This document shows, one piece after another, positions 1 through 6,989 of a DNA stretch of 12,253 bases (within the stretch, counting starts at the first letter, position 1; the number at the start of each line of letters is the position of its first letter). The DNA comes from Chitinophagaceae bacterium (GTDB lineage Bacteria; Bacteroidota; Bacteroidia; Chitinophagales; Chitinophagaceae): positions 1 through 12,253 of the forward strand of contig CANIMM010000065.1 of NCBI GenBank assembly GCA_947468255.1, given 5' to 3'. Below the pieces are notes generated by a model. It had not been told where the DNA came from. It made no database searches and worked only from the letters and a program-made list of their open reading frames with translations. The position numbers and the translations under genes were made by a program.

Positions 1-823
1 GTTGCTCAAAAACAAGTAAGGGTTTATCAAAATTTGGATTATGCTTTTTTACATCATCCAAAAAATGCTGTGTCTGCAAATTCTGACAACCTAAACTTAG
101 CACAGTAATACCGCCTACATTTGGATGGTTGGCATAAGATGCCAATAAAGAACTTAATGACGCTGAATCCTGCCTTGTTCCACCACAACCTCCCTGATGA
201 TTTAAAAACTTAATACCATCTACATTTTTAAATACTCGGTTTGATTTACTTGCTAGATCAGGTTGCAAATGAATAGAATTAATATCATCACCCTGCTGAA
301 AAGCCTTTAATAGCTGGTGAGTGTATTGAGTATATTTATCACTTACTGCGTATCCCAATCCATTGTGAAGCGCTTCACGAATCACATCCATATTTCTGTT
401 TTCACAAAAAACTGTCGGTACAAAAAGCCAGTAATTGGCAGTACCATAGCGACCATCACTTCTTTTAAAACCATTGAAAGTTCTATTTTTAAATTTAGAT
501 ACATCTGGTGCTTGCCAGGTAAATTTTGTACCGCGATAGGAATAAGGATCAGCCGCATGCTTCAAATTTTCAGTTGTCATCAGACTTCCTTTAGAAACAG
601 CATGCTCAACCTTTCCTACCAATACGCCATACATATACACTTCGCTACCAACAGTCAAATCTGCGATATAAAATTTATGTTTTGCTTTTACTGTATCCGA
701 AAGGATGAAATTTTCTCCGTTGAATAACACATTTTCACCTGCAGGTAAATCTTGTAATGCTACCAGCACATTGTCTTTTGGATGCATTTGTATCACCCGC
801 CTTTTATTGTTCGTTTCTGCCAT
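1..823 (-). CDS. uxaA: Altronate dehydratase, UxaA family (3' end cut off by window edge)
   Basis: The ATG is at 821-823 and the frame stays open to base 1, giving 274 residues; the C-terminal part lies outside. Residues ~10-80 look like the SAF domain of UxaA-type hydro-lyases (HPKDNV at 14-19, KHKF at 48-51). Residues ~110-274 begin the catalytic domain: RSDGRYGTANYW at 121-132 matches the family's 'NGDVGVRN' stretch, and NHQGGCGG (C213) and LGCQN (C246) match its conserved Cys/His segments. The family dehydrates D-altronate to 2-keto-3-deoxygluconate in galacturonate breakdown, in the cytoplasm, using iron. The gene starts 11 bp after the FucP-type transporter stop on the same strand, so the two very likely share an mRNA. 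Related galactarate/arabinonate-type dehydratases share the fold, so the exact sugar acid is not certain. Confidence 0.88.
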   Translation of the reverse strand, partial: MAETNNKRRVIQMHPKDNVLVALQDLPAGENVLFNGENFILSDTVKAKHKFYIADLTVGSEVYMYGVLVGKVEHAVSKGSLMTTENLKHAADPYSYRGTKFTWQAPDVSKFKNRTFNGFKRSDGRYGTANYWLFVPTVFCENRNMDVIREALHNGLGYAVSDKYTQYTHQLLKAFQQGDDINSIHLQPDLASKSNRVFKNVDGIKFLNHQGGCGGTRQDSASLSSLLASYANHPNVGGITVLSLGCQNLQTQHFLDDVKKHNPNFDKPLLVFEQ

Positions 824-834
824 AAATATTTAAA

Positions 835-2076
835 TTATACTTTTTTAATTTTGTGTCCTTTCCATCCAAACCATGCCACCACAATAAAACAAAGCAAAGG
901 GATAATATACGCATCTGCGGTCGCAGTTTCAGATAGCATTCCCATTGCATAGGGAACCAAGGCCCCGCCAACAATTGACATGATAATAAGCGAAGATCCT
1001 TTTTTTGTATGATGTCCTAAATCTTTAATACCCAATGCAAAAATAGTAGGAAACATAATAGAGCAAAAAAAGAAAATTGCCATTAAACAATATACTGTCA
1101 CTATTCCATGTGCTTTCCATACAACTAAGCACAATAACACATTGATGATTGCATAAACAGTTAATAATTTACTTGGATTGATTTTTTTCATCAATGCTGT
1201 ACCCGTAAACCTGCCTAAAGTAAATAACAATAAACCAATAGAAAGCATATAGGAAGCCTTCGTATTATCAATACTATGATCGGCCTCGGTACAATAATTA
1301 ATAAACAATGCTGCTACTCCAACCTGGGCAGCCACATAAAAAAACTGGGTGATGATTGCATTCACCAAATTACTATGTTTGAACAATGGCTTTGCATCCA
1401 ACGACTCATCAGAAAGCAATGTGCTTTCCTTTACCTCTGGCAATTTTGTTTTAATAAATAATCCCGCAATTACCAGCACGATTCCGCCGATTACTAGGTA
1501 AACAAATTTTACAGAGTCTAGATTGCTATTATCAACCCCTACTTTGCTGGAAAAGAAAAGATTGGCCGCTATAATGGGTCCTATAAATGATCCCAGCCCA
1601 TTAAAACATTGAGAAAGGTTAAGCCGAAAAGTAGCTGTCTCTGGTTTTCCCAATACGGTTGCATATGGATTGGCAGCCGTTTCCAAACAAGTAAGCCCAG
1701 CTGCAAGTACAAAAAGGGAAATTAAAAAAAGATTAAAATTCGCCTGCTCGGCAGAGGGGTAAAACATAAATGCACCAGTAGCATACAACAATAAACCCAA
1801 AACAATTCCCTTCTTGTATCCATACTTATTCATGAACATACCCGCTGGCAATGCTACCAAAAAATAAGCCCCAAAATAAGCTGCTTGCAATAAGGTAGAA
1901 CGGGTTTTGGTAATATTCAAGGCATCCTGAAAATGTTTATTTAAAACATCCAGCAAACCATACGCCAAGCCCCATAGGAAAAACAAACTGGTTACCAGAA
2001 TAAATGGAAACAACCATTTACTTGGCATTCCATCATCCGAAGTGATTTTTACATTTGAATTGGGAGTTAAAGCCAT
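835..2076 (-). CDS. fucP: FucP-family sugar:H+ symporter (MFS)
   Basis: This is a 413-residue protein with about 12 membrane helices, the usual length for FucP. The N-terminal half has the family signature: LWGLAYGLLDVLNKHFQ at 34-50, and ETAANPYATVLG from E132 followed by FRLNLSQCFNGLGSFIGP. D43 and E132 align with Asp46 and Glu135 of E. coli FucP, which are needed for proton-coupled L-fucose transport (family knowledge). It sits in the inner membrane. The gene leads an operon with the altronate dehydratase 11 bp downstream, so the true substrate may be a different hexose or a uronic-acid-related sugar. The start is an ATG preceded by an A/T-rich leader without a Shine-Dalgarno sequence, as is common in Bacteroidota. 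The family is certain; the substrate is not. Confidence 0.9.
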   Translation of the reverse strand: MALTPNSNVKITSDDGMPSKWLFPFILVTSLFFLWGLAYGLLDVLNKHFQDALNITKTRSTLLQAAYFGAYFLVALPAGMFMNKYGYKKGIVLGLLLYATGAFMFYPSAEQANFNLFLISLFVLAAGLTCLETAANPYATVLGKPETATFRLNLSQCFNGLGSFIGPIIAANLFFSSKVGVDNSNLDSVKFVYLVIGGIVLVIAGLFIKTKLPEVKESTLLSDESLDAKPLFKHSNLVNAIITQFFYVAAQVGVAALFINYCTEADHSIDNTKASYMLSIGLLLFTLGRFTGTALMKKINPSKLLTVYAIINVLLCLVVWKAHGIVTVYCLMAIFFFCSIMFPTIFALGIKDLGHHTKKGSSLIIMSIVGGALVPYAMGMLSETATADAYIIPLLCFIVVAWFGWKGHKIKKV

Positions 2077-2121
2077 TTTTTTTATTTTATAATTATTAAT
2101 ATAATCTGAAATACAACATTA

Positions 2122-2156
2122 CAAAGTAAAGTTTAATTATTTTGTCAGTATCACAA
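2122..2156 (-). promoter_or_regulatory. Weak promoter candidate for the fucP-uxaA operon
   Basis: Read on the minus strand, TTACTTTG (2129-2122) resembles the Bacteroidota -7 element TAnnTTTG with one base out of place. A TTG (2156-2154) lies 24 bases upstream. It is 46 bp ahead of the fucP ATG. The imperfect box and the long spacing make this a weak call. Confidence 0.25.
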
Positions 2157-2608
2157 AGTTCTTAACCAACAAAACAGATCAACAAGTATCGATTAACCTT
2201 AGTTATCATATTAAAAATAAAAACATACAACTAAGTGCTAATGGAAAATTAATTCAATATACACTGTTTAATTAGTTGATTGGTATCCTAATTCAATTAA
2301 TATTAAAGCTCAGCCAAATTATTGAGCAATAAAAATTGAAAAAAAACTCATATGTCAAAAATTGTTAAGATCCTTCAATACCCTGGATAAACCATTTTTG
2401 TCTCCTTTCCATTGTCAACTAGCCATCACAATCTTACACCGCTATGATTTTGCATATTATTTAAAGAAAGAACAAAAAGTTTTTCAAAATCCCTAGGCGA
2501 AGTGATCCTTTCTCATGAATCGCAAATCCACGAATCCTAAAAAAGGAGAACTAAAAACTATATCCCTCCATTTTTAAAAATAAATCAGCCAATATGAATT
2601 AGCTGTAT

Positions 2609-2616
2609 TTACTTTG
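2609..2616 (+). promoter_or_regulatory. Weak -7 box candidate for panD
   Basis: TTACTTTG lies 59 bp before the panD ATG and differs at one position from the TAnnTTTG consensus. No TTG is found at the expected distance upstream. A start near 2621 would give a leader of about 55 nt that includes the hairpin at 2625-2644. Confidence 0.2.
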
Positions 2617-2624
2617 CACTATAG

Positions 2625-2644
2625 ATAGCTTGATCGTAAGCTAT
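2625..2644 (+). other. Small hairpin in the panD leader
   Basis: ATAGCTT (2625-2631) and AAGCTAT (2638-2644) are perfectly complementary 7-base arms around a 6-base loop. It sits 32 bp before the panD ATG. It could be an operator or a leader hairpin; chance is not excluded in such AT-rich DNA. Confidence 0.35.
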
Positions 2645-2675
2645 ACTTGCTTATATTTTACTTTAATTTTCTTAG

Positions 2676-3020
2676 ATGCAAATACAATTATTAAAATCAA
2701 AAGTACACCATGCAGTAATCACTGAAGCAAATCTGCACTATATGGGTAGTTTAACATTGGATCTAGCCCTTATGGAGGCTGCTAACCTATTGGAAAACGA
2801 AAAAATACATGTAGTGAATATTAACAATGGAGAGCGATTAGAAACTTACCTCATTAAGGGAGGCCGTGGAACTGGAGTATGTTGTCTCAATGGTCCCGCT
2901 GCGCGCAAAGGAGCCGAGGGAGATATCATTATAATACTTTCTTATGCTTTGATGGATTTTGAAGAAGCGAAAACTTTTTCTCCCAAGATTGTATTCCCAA
3001 AAGAAGGAAATCTACTATAA
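2676..3020 (+). CDS. panD: Aspartate 1-decarboxylase (pyruvoyl enzyme)
   Basis: This 114-residue protein matches the short bacterial PanD throughout. The enzyme decarboxylates L-aspartate to beta-alanine for pantothenate and coenzyme A synthesis in the cytoplasm. The proenzyme cleavage site Gly24-Ser25 is present (HYMGS at 21-25), so Ser25 would become the pyruvoyl group. K9, R54 and the catalytic Y58 (RLETY) are at their standard positions, and GAEGDIIIILSYA follows near residues 79-91. The ATG start gives this exact numbering, which supports it. It is a single gene, convergent with the MBL-fold gene (30 bp gap) and divergent from fucP; panB/panC are not next to it. No clear terminator hairpin is seen in the 30 bp gap. 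Confidence 0.97.
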   Translation: MQIQLLKSKVHHAVITEANLHYMGSLTLDLALMEAANLLENEKIHVVNINNGERLETYLIKGGRGTGVCCLNGPAARKGAEGDIIIILSYALMDFEEAKTFSPKIVFPKEGNLL

Positions 3021-3050
3021 AGCAAAATTACCAATTGGGGAAAATATTAT

Positions 3051-3881
3051 TCAAAATAAACCCAACTGTATAGCCCCTGATTTATTGTCTGCCAACACCG
3101 GTTTCAAAATAGCAATAGGCTGAATGGAAAACAATTCGCTTTGTGTATAGCGAGATGCAATCACAATTTGGATTCCGTCGGAATGTGTATCAAACATTTG
3201 CTGAACCAGCTGCACATCATTGTTATTCTTGGAAAGATGCGAAAGCAATAAGTGGGTCATCCACTTTGACCGATGTAGGGTAAATATTTCGAGCGCCTGT
3301 CGATTGGATAAATGGCCATTTCCTCCCCTTATACGGTCTTTCAAAAATAGGGGATAATTTCCCTTCTCCAGCAAGCCCTCGTCATAATTAGCCTCTAACA
3401 ACGCTGCATTGCACTGGCTGAAATAATTGATTACATGAGCACATGGAGCCCCGATATCAGTAAAAACCCCCACCGTAATTCCGTTGCAGGATATGATAAA
3501 ACTGTGCGGATCTGCAGCATCATGAAGCTTTGGAAAAGGCGTTATCGAAAGAGCTCCTATTGCAACCGGCACATGTGCAGTAAAATCATTGACCAATTCC
3601 TTATTCACTGGCACATTGCAAAACGCTAATGTTTGGCTGGTGATATATACCGGTAACCTGTATTTTTCAGAAAGGCCTACAAGCCCCCTGATATGATCCG
3701 AATGTTCGTGGGATACAAAGATCGCTTTTATATTTTCCATCGGAAGCCCCAGTAATCGCATCCGCTTTTCTGTTTCCCTGGTGGATAATCCAGCATCTAC
3801 TAACACAGCTTCCGTTTCATTGCCTACATAATAGCAATTGCCATTACTGCCCGAATTCAACGAAGTGATAAATAATGACAT
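3051..3881 (-). CDS. yycJ: MBL-fold metallohydrolase, YycJ/WalJ-type nuclease
   Basis: This 276-residue protein has the YycJ hallmarks. It begins with SLNSGSNGNCYYVG (7-20) and LVDAGLS (27-33). The metal-binding SHEHSDH motif follows (H58, H60, D62, H63). Further metal-site positions are H120 (FPKLHD) and D142 (VFTD). The subfamily-specific GHLSN (189-193) and LLSHLSKNNND (211-222) come last. YycJ/WalJ proteins are cytoplasmic two-metal enzymes; Bacillus members have been described as 5' exonucleases linked to DNA repair or replication (family knowledge). In Bacillota the gene sits with walRK, but here no such genes are near. A consensus -7 box lies only 7 bases before the ATG, suggesting a leaderless or nearly leaderless message. 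Confidence 0.9.
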   Translation of the reverse strand: MSLFITSLNSGSNGNCYYVGNETEAVLVDAGLSTRETEKRMRLLGLPMENIKAIFVSHEHSDHIRGLVGLSEKYRLPVYITSQTLAFCNVPVNKELVNDFTAHVPVAIGALSITPFPKLHDAADPHSFIISCNGITVGVFTDIGAPCAHVINYFSQCNAALLEANYDEGLLEKGNYPLFLKDRIRGGNGHLSNRQALEIFTLHRSKWMTHLLLSHLSKNNNDVQLVQQMFDTHSDGIQIVIASRYTQSELFSIQPIAILKPVLADNKSGAIQLGLF

Positions 3882-3888
3882 CCTGCTA

Positions 3889-3922
3889 CAAAGATAATAC
3901 TACACCATTTTAAAATTTACAA
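3889..3922 (-). promoter_or_regulatory. Promoter of the YycJ-like gene (TTG-N23-TATCTTTG)
   Basis: On the minus strand TATCTTTG (3896-3889) is a perfect match to the Bacteroidota -7 consensus TAnnTTTG. A TTG (3922-3920) lies 23 bases upstream, within the spacing reported for Flavobacterium-type promoters. The box ends 7 bp before the ATG, so transcription would begin at or next to the start codon. Confidence 0.5.
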
Positions 3923-3961
3923 ATAAAGTTCTATCTAACAAAGCCTTACTAAAAAAGATAT

Positions 3962-4972
3962 TTATTCCGAAGCTGAATGCATACAAAGTTCTACGATACG
4001 ATTGGCCCACCAAGGCCCCTGCAAAACGCCCTTGGTTCCCAACCCATTTAGCATACACATTCCCTTATGTTGTAGGTGTTGCTGAATAATTACTTCCCGA
4101 TTTTGAGTAGTGGGCCTGATGGCAGATTGATGATCAATTGTGCTGAATGAATTGATAAGCATATTCTCCAGTTGACCTTCGATCCATAATTTACTAGCAT
4201 TATCCGGCAGTTCTTCATCATTATTCCACTGGTAGGTAGCCCCTGCTTTGAATGCATTGTTTTCAGATGGAACCAGGTATATTCCATTTTTCTTTATGAT
4301 TTGATCCGTAGCAAAATGATCAGTAGCAATAGTCAATACATCACCCTTGCAAGGAATAATTTTTTCGTTAAAAAATGGATTATGGATAGCTCGGTACCCC
4401 TCACAAAAAAAGATATTTTGAAATTCCAGCCCTTTGTATGAAAGCTTCTCCTCACTAATATCTAAATCCTGGTATAAAAATGAGGCTTCCAATAATCGCT
4501 CATTTTTCTTCAACCAAGTTCTAAAAAGACCCATCCATAATTCACAATTCACCCAGCCGGAATGAGTAATCTCGCAGGCTCCATTTTGCTGATGAATTCC
4601 GGGTAAGGCTCCTAAAATAGGTACTATATGGGCTGAGTAGACAGGTTCAATCGATTTGAGTTGTAGCGCTGCTTGCTCCTCGGCTGAATTAAATACCTGG
4701 TAAATATTGGAAAGGTGAACAATATTTTGACCGAGAAGCTGTGATATCTCCTGATAAATTTTTATTGCAAATGGAATTTGTTCTAACACCAAGGGATGAA
4801 TGGTTTTTCTTTTACCACTCAACGGGGTAAACATTCCTGCAGCAATTTTACTTGCAGTATGCTGCGAAGCTGGATCGATTACTAAAAAGGGGATCTTTTT
4901 TCGATGAAGCATAAATGCAACTAGCGAACCGGCAATTCCCTGACCAACTATCACCGTATTTATTTTTTCCAT
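3962..4972 (-). CDS. FAD-dependent oxidoreductase, DAO superfamily
   Basis: This is a 336-residue flavoprotein. The Rossmann FAD motif VIVGQGIAGS (7-16, GxGxxG) is at the N-terminus, with D33 (VIDPAS) as the ribose-binding acid at the end of strand 2. The conserved AAGMFTPLSGKR follows at 44-55. IRPTTQNREVII and LNGLGTKGVLQGPWWA near the C-terminus are the closing FAD and substrate motifs of glycine oxidase/D-amino-acid oxidase relatives such as ThiO and the MnmC C-domain. No thi genes and no methyltransferase domain are nearby, so neither role is supported. It would oxidise an amine or amino acid to an imine using oxygen or another acceptor. It lies on the same strand as the ROK kinase but 203 bp away, with a promoter candidate in between, so it may be transcribed alone. 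The substrate is unknown. Confidence 0.85.
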   Translation of the reverse strand: MEKINTVIVGQGIAGSLVAFMLHRKKIPFLVIDPASQHTASKIAAGMFTPLSGKRKTIHPLVLEQIPFAIKIYQEISQLLGQNIVHLSNIYQVFNSAEEQAALQLKSIEPVYSAHIVPILGALPGIHQQNGACEITHSGWVNCELWMGLFRTWLKKNERLLEASFLYQDLDISEEKLSYKGLEFQNIFFCEGYRAIHNPFFNEKIIPCKGDVLTIATDHFATDQIIKKNGIYLVPSENNAFKAGATYQWNNDEELPDNASKLWIEGQLENMLINSFSTIDHQSAIRPTTQNREVIIQQHLQHKGMCMLNGLGTKGVLQGPWWANRIVELCMHSASE

Positions 4973-4987
4973 ACCAACTATTCCCTG

Positions 4988-5161
4988 TTAAACTAACACT
5001 TTAAAAATAAAGATACTACAAGTGGCATAGATCATACCAACTATTGCTACAGCAGTCATCCGAATTTTTGTAGATGGGAGATAATAAGAGGACCAATAGC
5101 AAATAATTGCTATATCGAAATATAAAAAATAGTTTGAAAGGGATTGAAACCATTGAACCAA
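4988..5161 (-). CDS. Possible small membrane peptide (57 aa, TTG start)
   Basis: Between the kinase and the FAD oxidoreductase one minus-strand frame is open from just after a TAG at about 5185 to a TAA at 4988-4990. From a TTG at 5159-5161 it encodes 57 residues with two hydrophobic stretches (about 11-23 and 37-54) separated by a short YYLPSTKIR turn, like a helix hairpin. No ATG exists before residue 35 and no Shine-Dalgarno sequence is seen. It could be a real small membrane protein, a remnant of a larger membrane protein, or chance in AT-rich DNA. A -7/-33 candidate for the next gene falls inside it, so both cannot be equally important. Confidence 0.3.
   Translation of the reverse strand: MVQWFQSLSNYFLYFDIAIICYWSSYYLPSTKIRMTAVAIVGMIYATCSIFIFKVLV
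5008..5040 (-). promoter_or_regulatory. Promoter candidate for the FAD oxidoreductase
   Basis: On the minus strand TATCTTTA (5015-5008) matches TAnnTTTG except for the last base, with a TTG (5040-5038) 22 bases upstream. It lies 35 bp before the ATG. It has the same TATCTTT core as the YycJ and gntP candidates. Confidence 0.35.
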
Positions 5162-5175
5162 CCCAGTAGAAAAGG

Positions 5176-5952
5176 TTATTTTAGGCTAAACTCACTTTGC
5201 CAGTTTTCAACAGAAGACTGAAGGGGAATTTCAAATGTATTGGTTCTTTTCCATAAAGCTGCTCCACCTTTTATGCCATCTTCGTTCGATACCAGGGTGG
5301 TGTTGCTATCAAGAGCAAGCGTGATAAAGCGGGAATTCCCTCCCCCTATATATAAATGATCATAATTAAATACCGTCTTTAATACCCTCAATACCTCTTC
5401 CACCCGCTTATTCCACATCAATTGACCCAATTCCTCTAAGGCTTTTTTACCGACAAATTTATCATAAATTAAATCAGTTCCAATTGGATGCTGAGAAAGT
5501 TCTAAATGAGGAAGTAAACTGCCATTAAAAAACAAGGCCGACCCTAAACCCGTACCCAATGTAATGAGCATTTCGAACCCGCTGCCAACTATCACCCCAA
5601 GACCTTGCATATCGGCATCATTTACTATCTTGACAGGACACTTAAATTCATCCTTTACAATCTGTTTTAGATTAATCCGTACCCACTTATCAGGAGCAAT
5701 ACTAGGAGCTGTAAAAACGATCCCATCTTTTACAAAACCAGGGAACCCTATAGAAACTTTATTAAAAGGGGGAAAATCACTCACCAGTGTTCGGATTGCA
5801 GCTAATAATTTTTGAGGACCAGGCAAATGGGGTGTTTCCACTGCATGGTAACCAATTTGCATTTCACCAACTGAATTTAATATAGTTCCCTTTATATAGG
5901 TTCCACCAATATCAATCGAAAGAATCTTGTCACTACCTAAATTTTGCTGCAT
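5176..5952 (-). CDS. ROK-family kinase, polyphosphate-glucokinase-like
   Basis: This 258-residue protein has the length of polyphosphate glucokinases (PPGK). It shows the phosphate-binding DIGGTYIKG at 14-22, SIGFPGFVKDG at 67-77, and the catalytic NDAD at 111-114 (D112 the likely base). TLGTGLGSAL at 131-140 and YIGGGNSR near residue 207 follow. The ROK zinc motif (CxCGxxGCxE) is missing, as in PPGK-type members. Such enzymes phosphorylate glucose, some using polyphosphate instead of or besides ATP (family knowledge). The phosphate donor cannot be decided here. It acts in the cytoplasm. The start ATG at 5950-5952 places the DIGGT motif at the expected distance. It is preceded by a long gene-free stretch, so it should have its own promoter, but I found no convincing -7 box. 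Confidence 0.85.
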   Translation of the reverse strand: MQQNLGSDKILSIDIGGTYIKGTILNSVGEMQIGYHAVETPHLPGPQKLLAAIRTLVSDFPPFNKVSIGFPGFVKDGIVFTAPSIAPDKWVRINLKQIVKDEFKCPVKIVNDADMQGLGVIVGSGFEMLITLGTGLGSALFFNGSLLPHLELSQHPIGTDLIYDKFVGKKALEELGQLMWNKRVEEVLRVLKTVFNYDHLYIGGGNSRFITLALDSNTTLVSNEDGIKGGAALWKRTNTFEIPLQSSVENWQSEFSLK

Positions 5953-6064
5953 ATTTTTTCTATTTACACCATGAATACAACCAAACTAAGAAACTATCCA
6001 TTTTAATTACCTCCAACAAGGCCTATCCAAAAAATAGTAAAAAGCCATAACCCTACCAATCGAA

Positions 6065-6172
6065 TCAAATAATTGATTTATTTACCCTATGAGACGACGC
6101 AACTAATAAAAACTGTCGAAATAGGTAATCTTTTTCTTCAGACCAAGATTGGAGTATCGGGGAAGCCTCCAT
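6065..6172 (-). pseudogene. Short protein-like frame, possible gene relic
   Basis: A minus-strand ATG at 6170-6172 opens 35 codons to a TGA at 6065-6067. The frame stays open about 16 codons further upstream without a start. The composition (Trp, several charged residues, SWSEEKDYLFRQFLLVASS) looks more like protein than random AT-rich translation. No ribosome site or promoter is seen, and I recognise no family. It may be the tail of a decayed gene or chance. Confidence 0.15.
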
Positions 6173-6385
6173 CCTTAAGGAAATCCTGAAATCAAAAGAC
6201 TTGAAATTTAATACAAGGTTTAATCAAAATAAATAAATAATCATTTTTTTGGATTCCATAGTTAAATATTGAACTTCAATACAAAAACAACGAAATAATT
6301 AAAAATAATTCGATTGCTTTTCAATAAAAATGGTGATTTTTCAAAAAGAGATTTTACCAGACTTGATCGTTGTTAAAACGCTCAC

Positions 6386-6412
6386 CTTGGGGGCAATTAC
6401 TACATTGCCAAG
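6386..6412 (-). terminator. Bulged hairpin downstream of the winged-helix gene
   Basis: CTTG (6386-6389) and GCAAT (6393-6397) pair with ATTGC (6404-6408) and CAAG (6409-6412), leaving a GGG bulge and a 6-base loop. On the minus strand it lies about 70 nt after the stop of the small gene, followed by a short T stretch (GCGTTTTAAC). It may serve as its terminator. The bulge and weak T run keep confidence low. Confidence 0.3.
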
Positions 6413-6480
6413 TTTAATAAGGGATATTACTAAGTGATTTAAACTTAAACCACAGAAGACTTTAAATTATCAACTAATTT

Positions 6481-6735
6481 CTATTGCTGCAAATCGAAAT
6501 TGCCTGATGCCACTTTTTGAATACCTGACAAAGTAATGGAAATAATTAAGGTATCCATCTGCTTTGTAATCACCATTCCCTCCTGCTCAAGTAATTCCAA
6601 ATGCTGCTGAATAATGCTCCAATCCTGAAACTGACGTAAAATAATTTCTCTCGGCCTACACAGATAGGTTATAGGATTCGGATCCTGGTGGGCAATATTA
6701 TAAATAGTTTCTAAAGTCTTATAATGAGAGTTCAT
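6481..6735 (-). CDS. Small winged-helix-like hypothetical protein (84 aa)
   Basis: I recognise no named family. The 84 residues suggest three helices followed by a beta wing: residues ~25-36 (CRPREIILRQFQ), ~38-52 (DWSIIQQHLELLEQE), then GMVITKQMDTLIISITLSGIQKV (53-75). This order, with 'LxxLEQEGMVI...ITLSGIQKV', is the pattern of a single winged-helix domain of MarR/PadR/ArsR type. It has no separate ligand or dimerisation domain. It stands alone on the minus strand. Its upstream region carries a run of nine Gs at 6764-6772, 28 bp before the ATG, which could make expression variable. It could be a DNA-binding regulator of nearby genes or a protein-binding wing domain; this is inference. Confidence 0.6.
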   Translation of the reverse strand: MNSHYKTLETIYNIAHQDPNPITYLCRPREIILRQFQDWSIIQQHLELLEQEGMVITKQMDTLIISITLSGIQKVASGNFDLQQ

Positions 6736-6763
6736 TCAATAAATATATTTTAAAAAAATACCA

Positions 6764-6772
6764 GGGGGGGGG
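6764..6772. repeat. G9 homopolymer tract in a promoter region
   Basis: Nine consecutive Gs in otherwise AT-rich DNA lie 28 bp upstream of the ATG of the small winged-helix gene, which reads it as C9. TAnnTTT-like boxes (TATTTTTT, TATATTTA) lie between the tract and the ATG, so length changes would alter promoter spacing. Such tracts slip in replication. Confidence 0.7.
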
Positions 6773-6989
6773 TAAAATTTATTAACAATTATCACCAAAA
6801 AAACTTCAATCCCCCTCTCATGACCATTGAACCCATTGACAATTCAGCCATATCAAACATTTTTATATAGATTCCGATGTTATTAACTTATTCCCTGTCC
6901 CCTGAAAAACAAAATTTCTGAATGCAATTTACATAAAAAAAATAAAAAATTTTTATTTGATTATCAACATTAGCACTTTGATATTCATC

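Larger units (their letters stand above)
2077..2675. other. Divergent intergenic region between fucP and panD
   Basis: I find no ORF with a credible start here. The region must contain the promoters of both flanking genes. A weak TTACTTTG box lies on each side (see the promoter entries). Around 2485-2545 there is a locally more GC-rich block whose minus strand reads as a short start-less open frame ending in a TAA at 2461-2463. It may be a dispersed intergenic repeat or a gene relic, but nothing proves either. The rest is very AT-rich. Confidence 0.6.
5953..6480. other. Gene-poor intergenic stretch (528 bp)
   Basis: No convincing gene is present. The sequence is AT-rich apart from a short island at 6140-6185. 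It contains a 35-codon minus-strand frame (6065-6172) that reads protein-like but is unsupported, and a bulged hairpin at 6386-6412 downstream of the small winged-helix gene. The ROK kinase promoter must lie in its left part. Confidence 0.6.

Noticed and set aside
317..727. 136-codon plus-strand frame
   Set aside because: It is antisense to the altronate dehydratase, whose frame has clear family motifs. Its translation is low in structure and rich in Cys/Ile/Ser, as expected of a shadow frame.
3031..3038. CCAATTGG palindrome between panD and the YycJ-like gene as a terminator
   Set aside because: It is an 8-bp palindrome without a loop or a following T run, so it cannot form a terminator hairpin.
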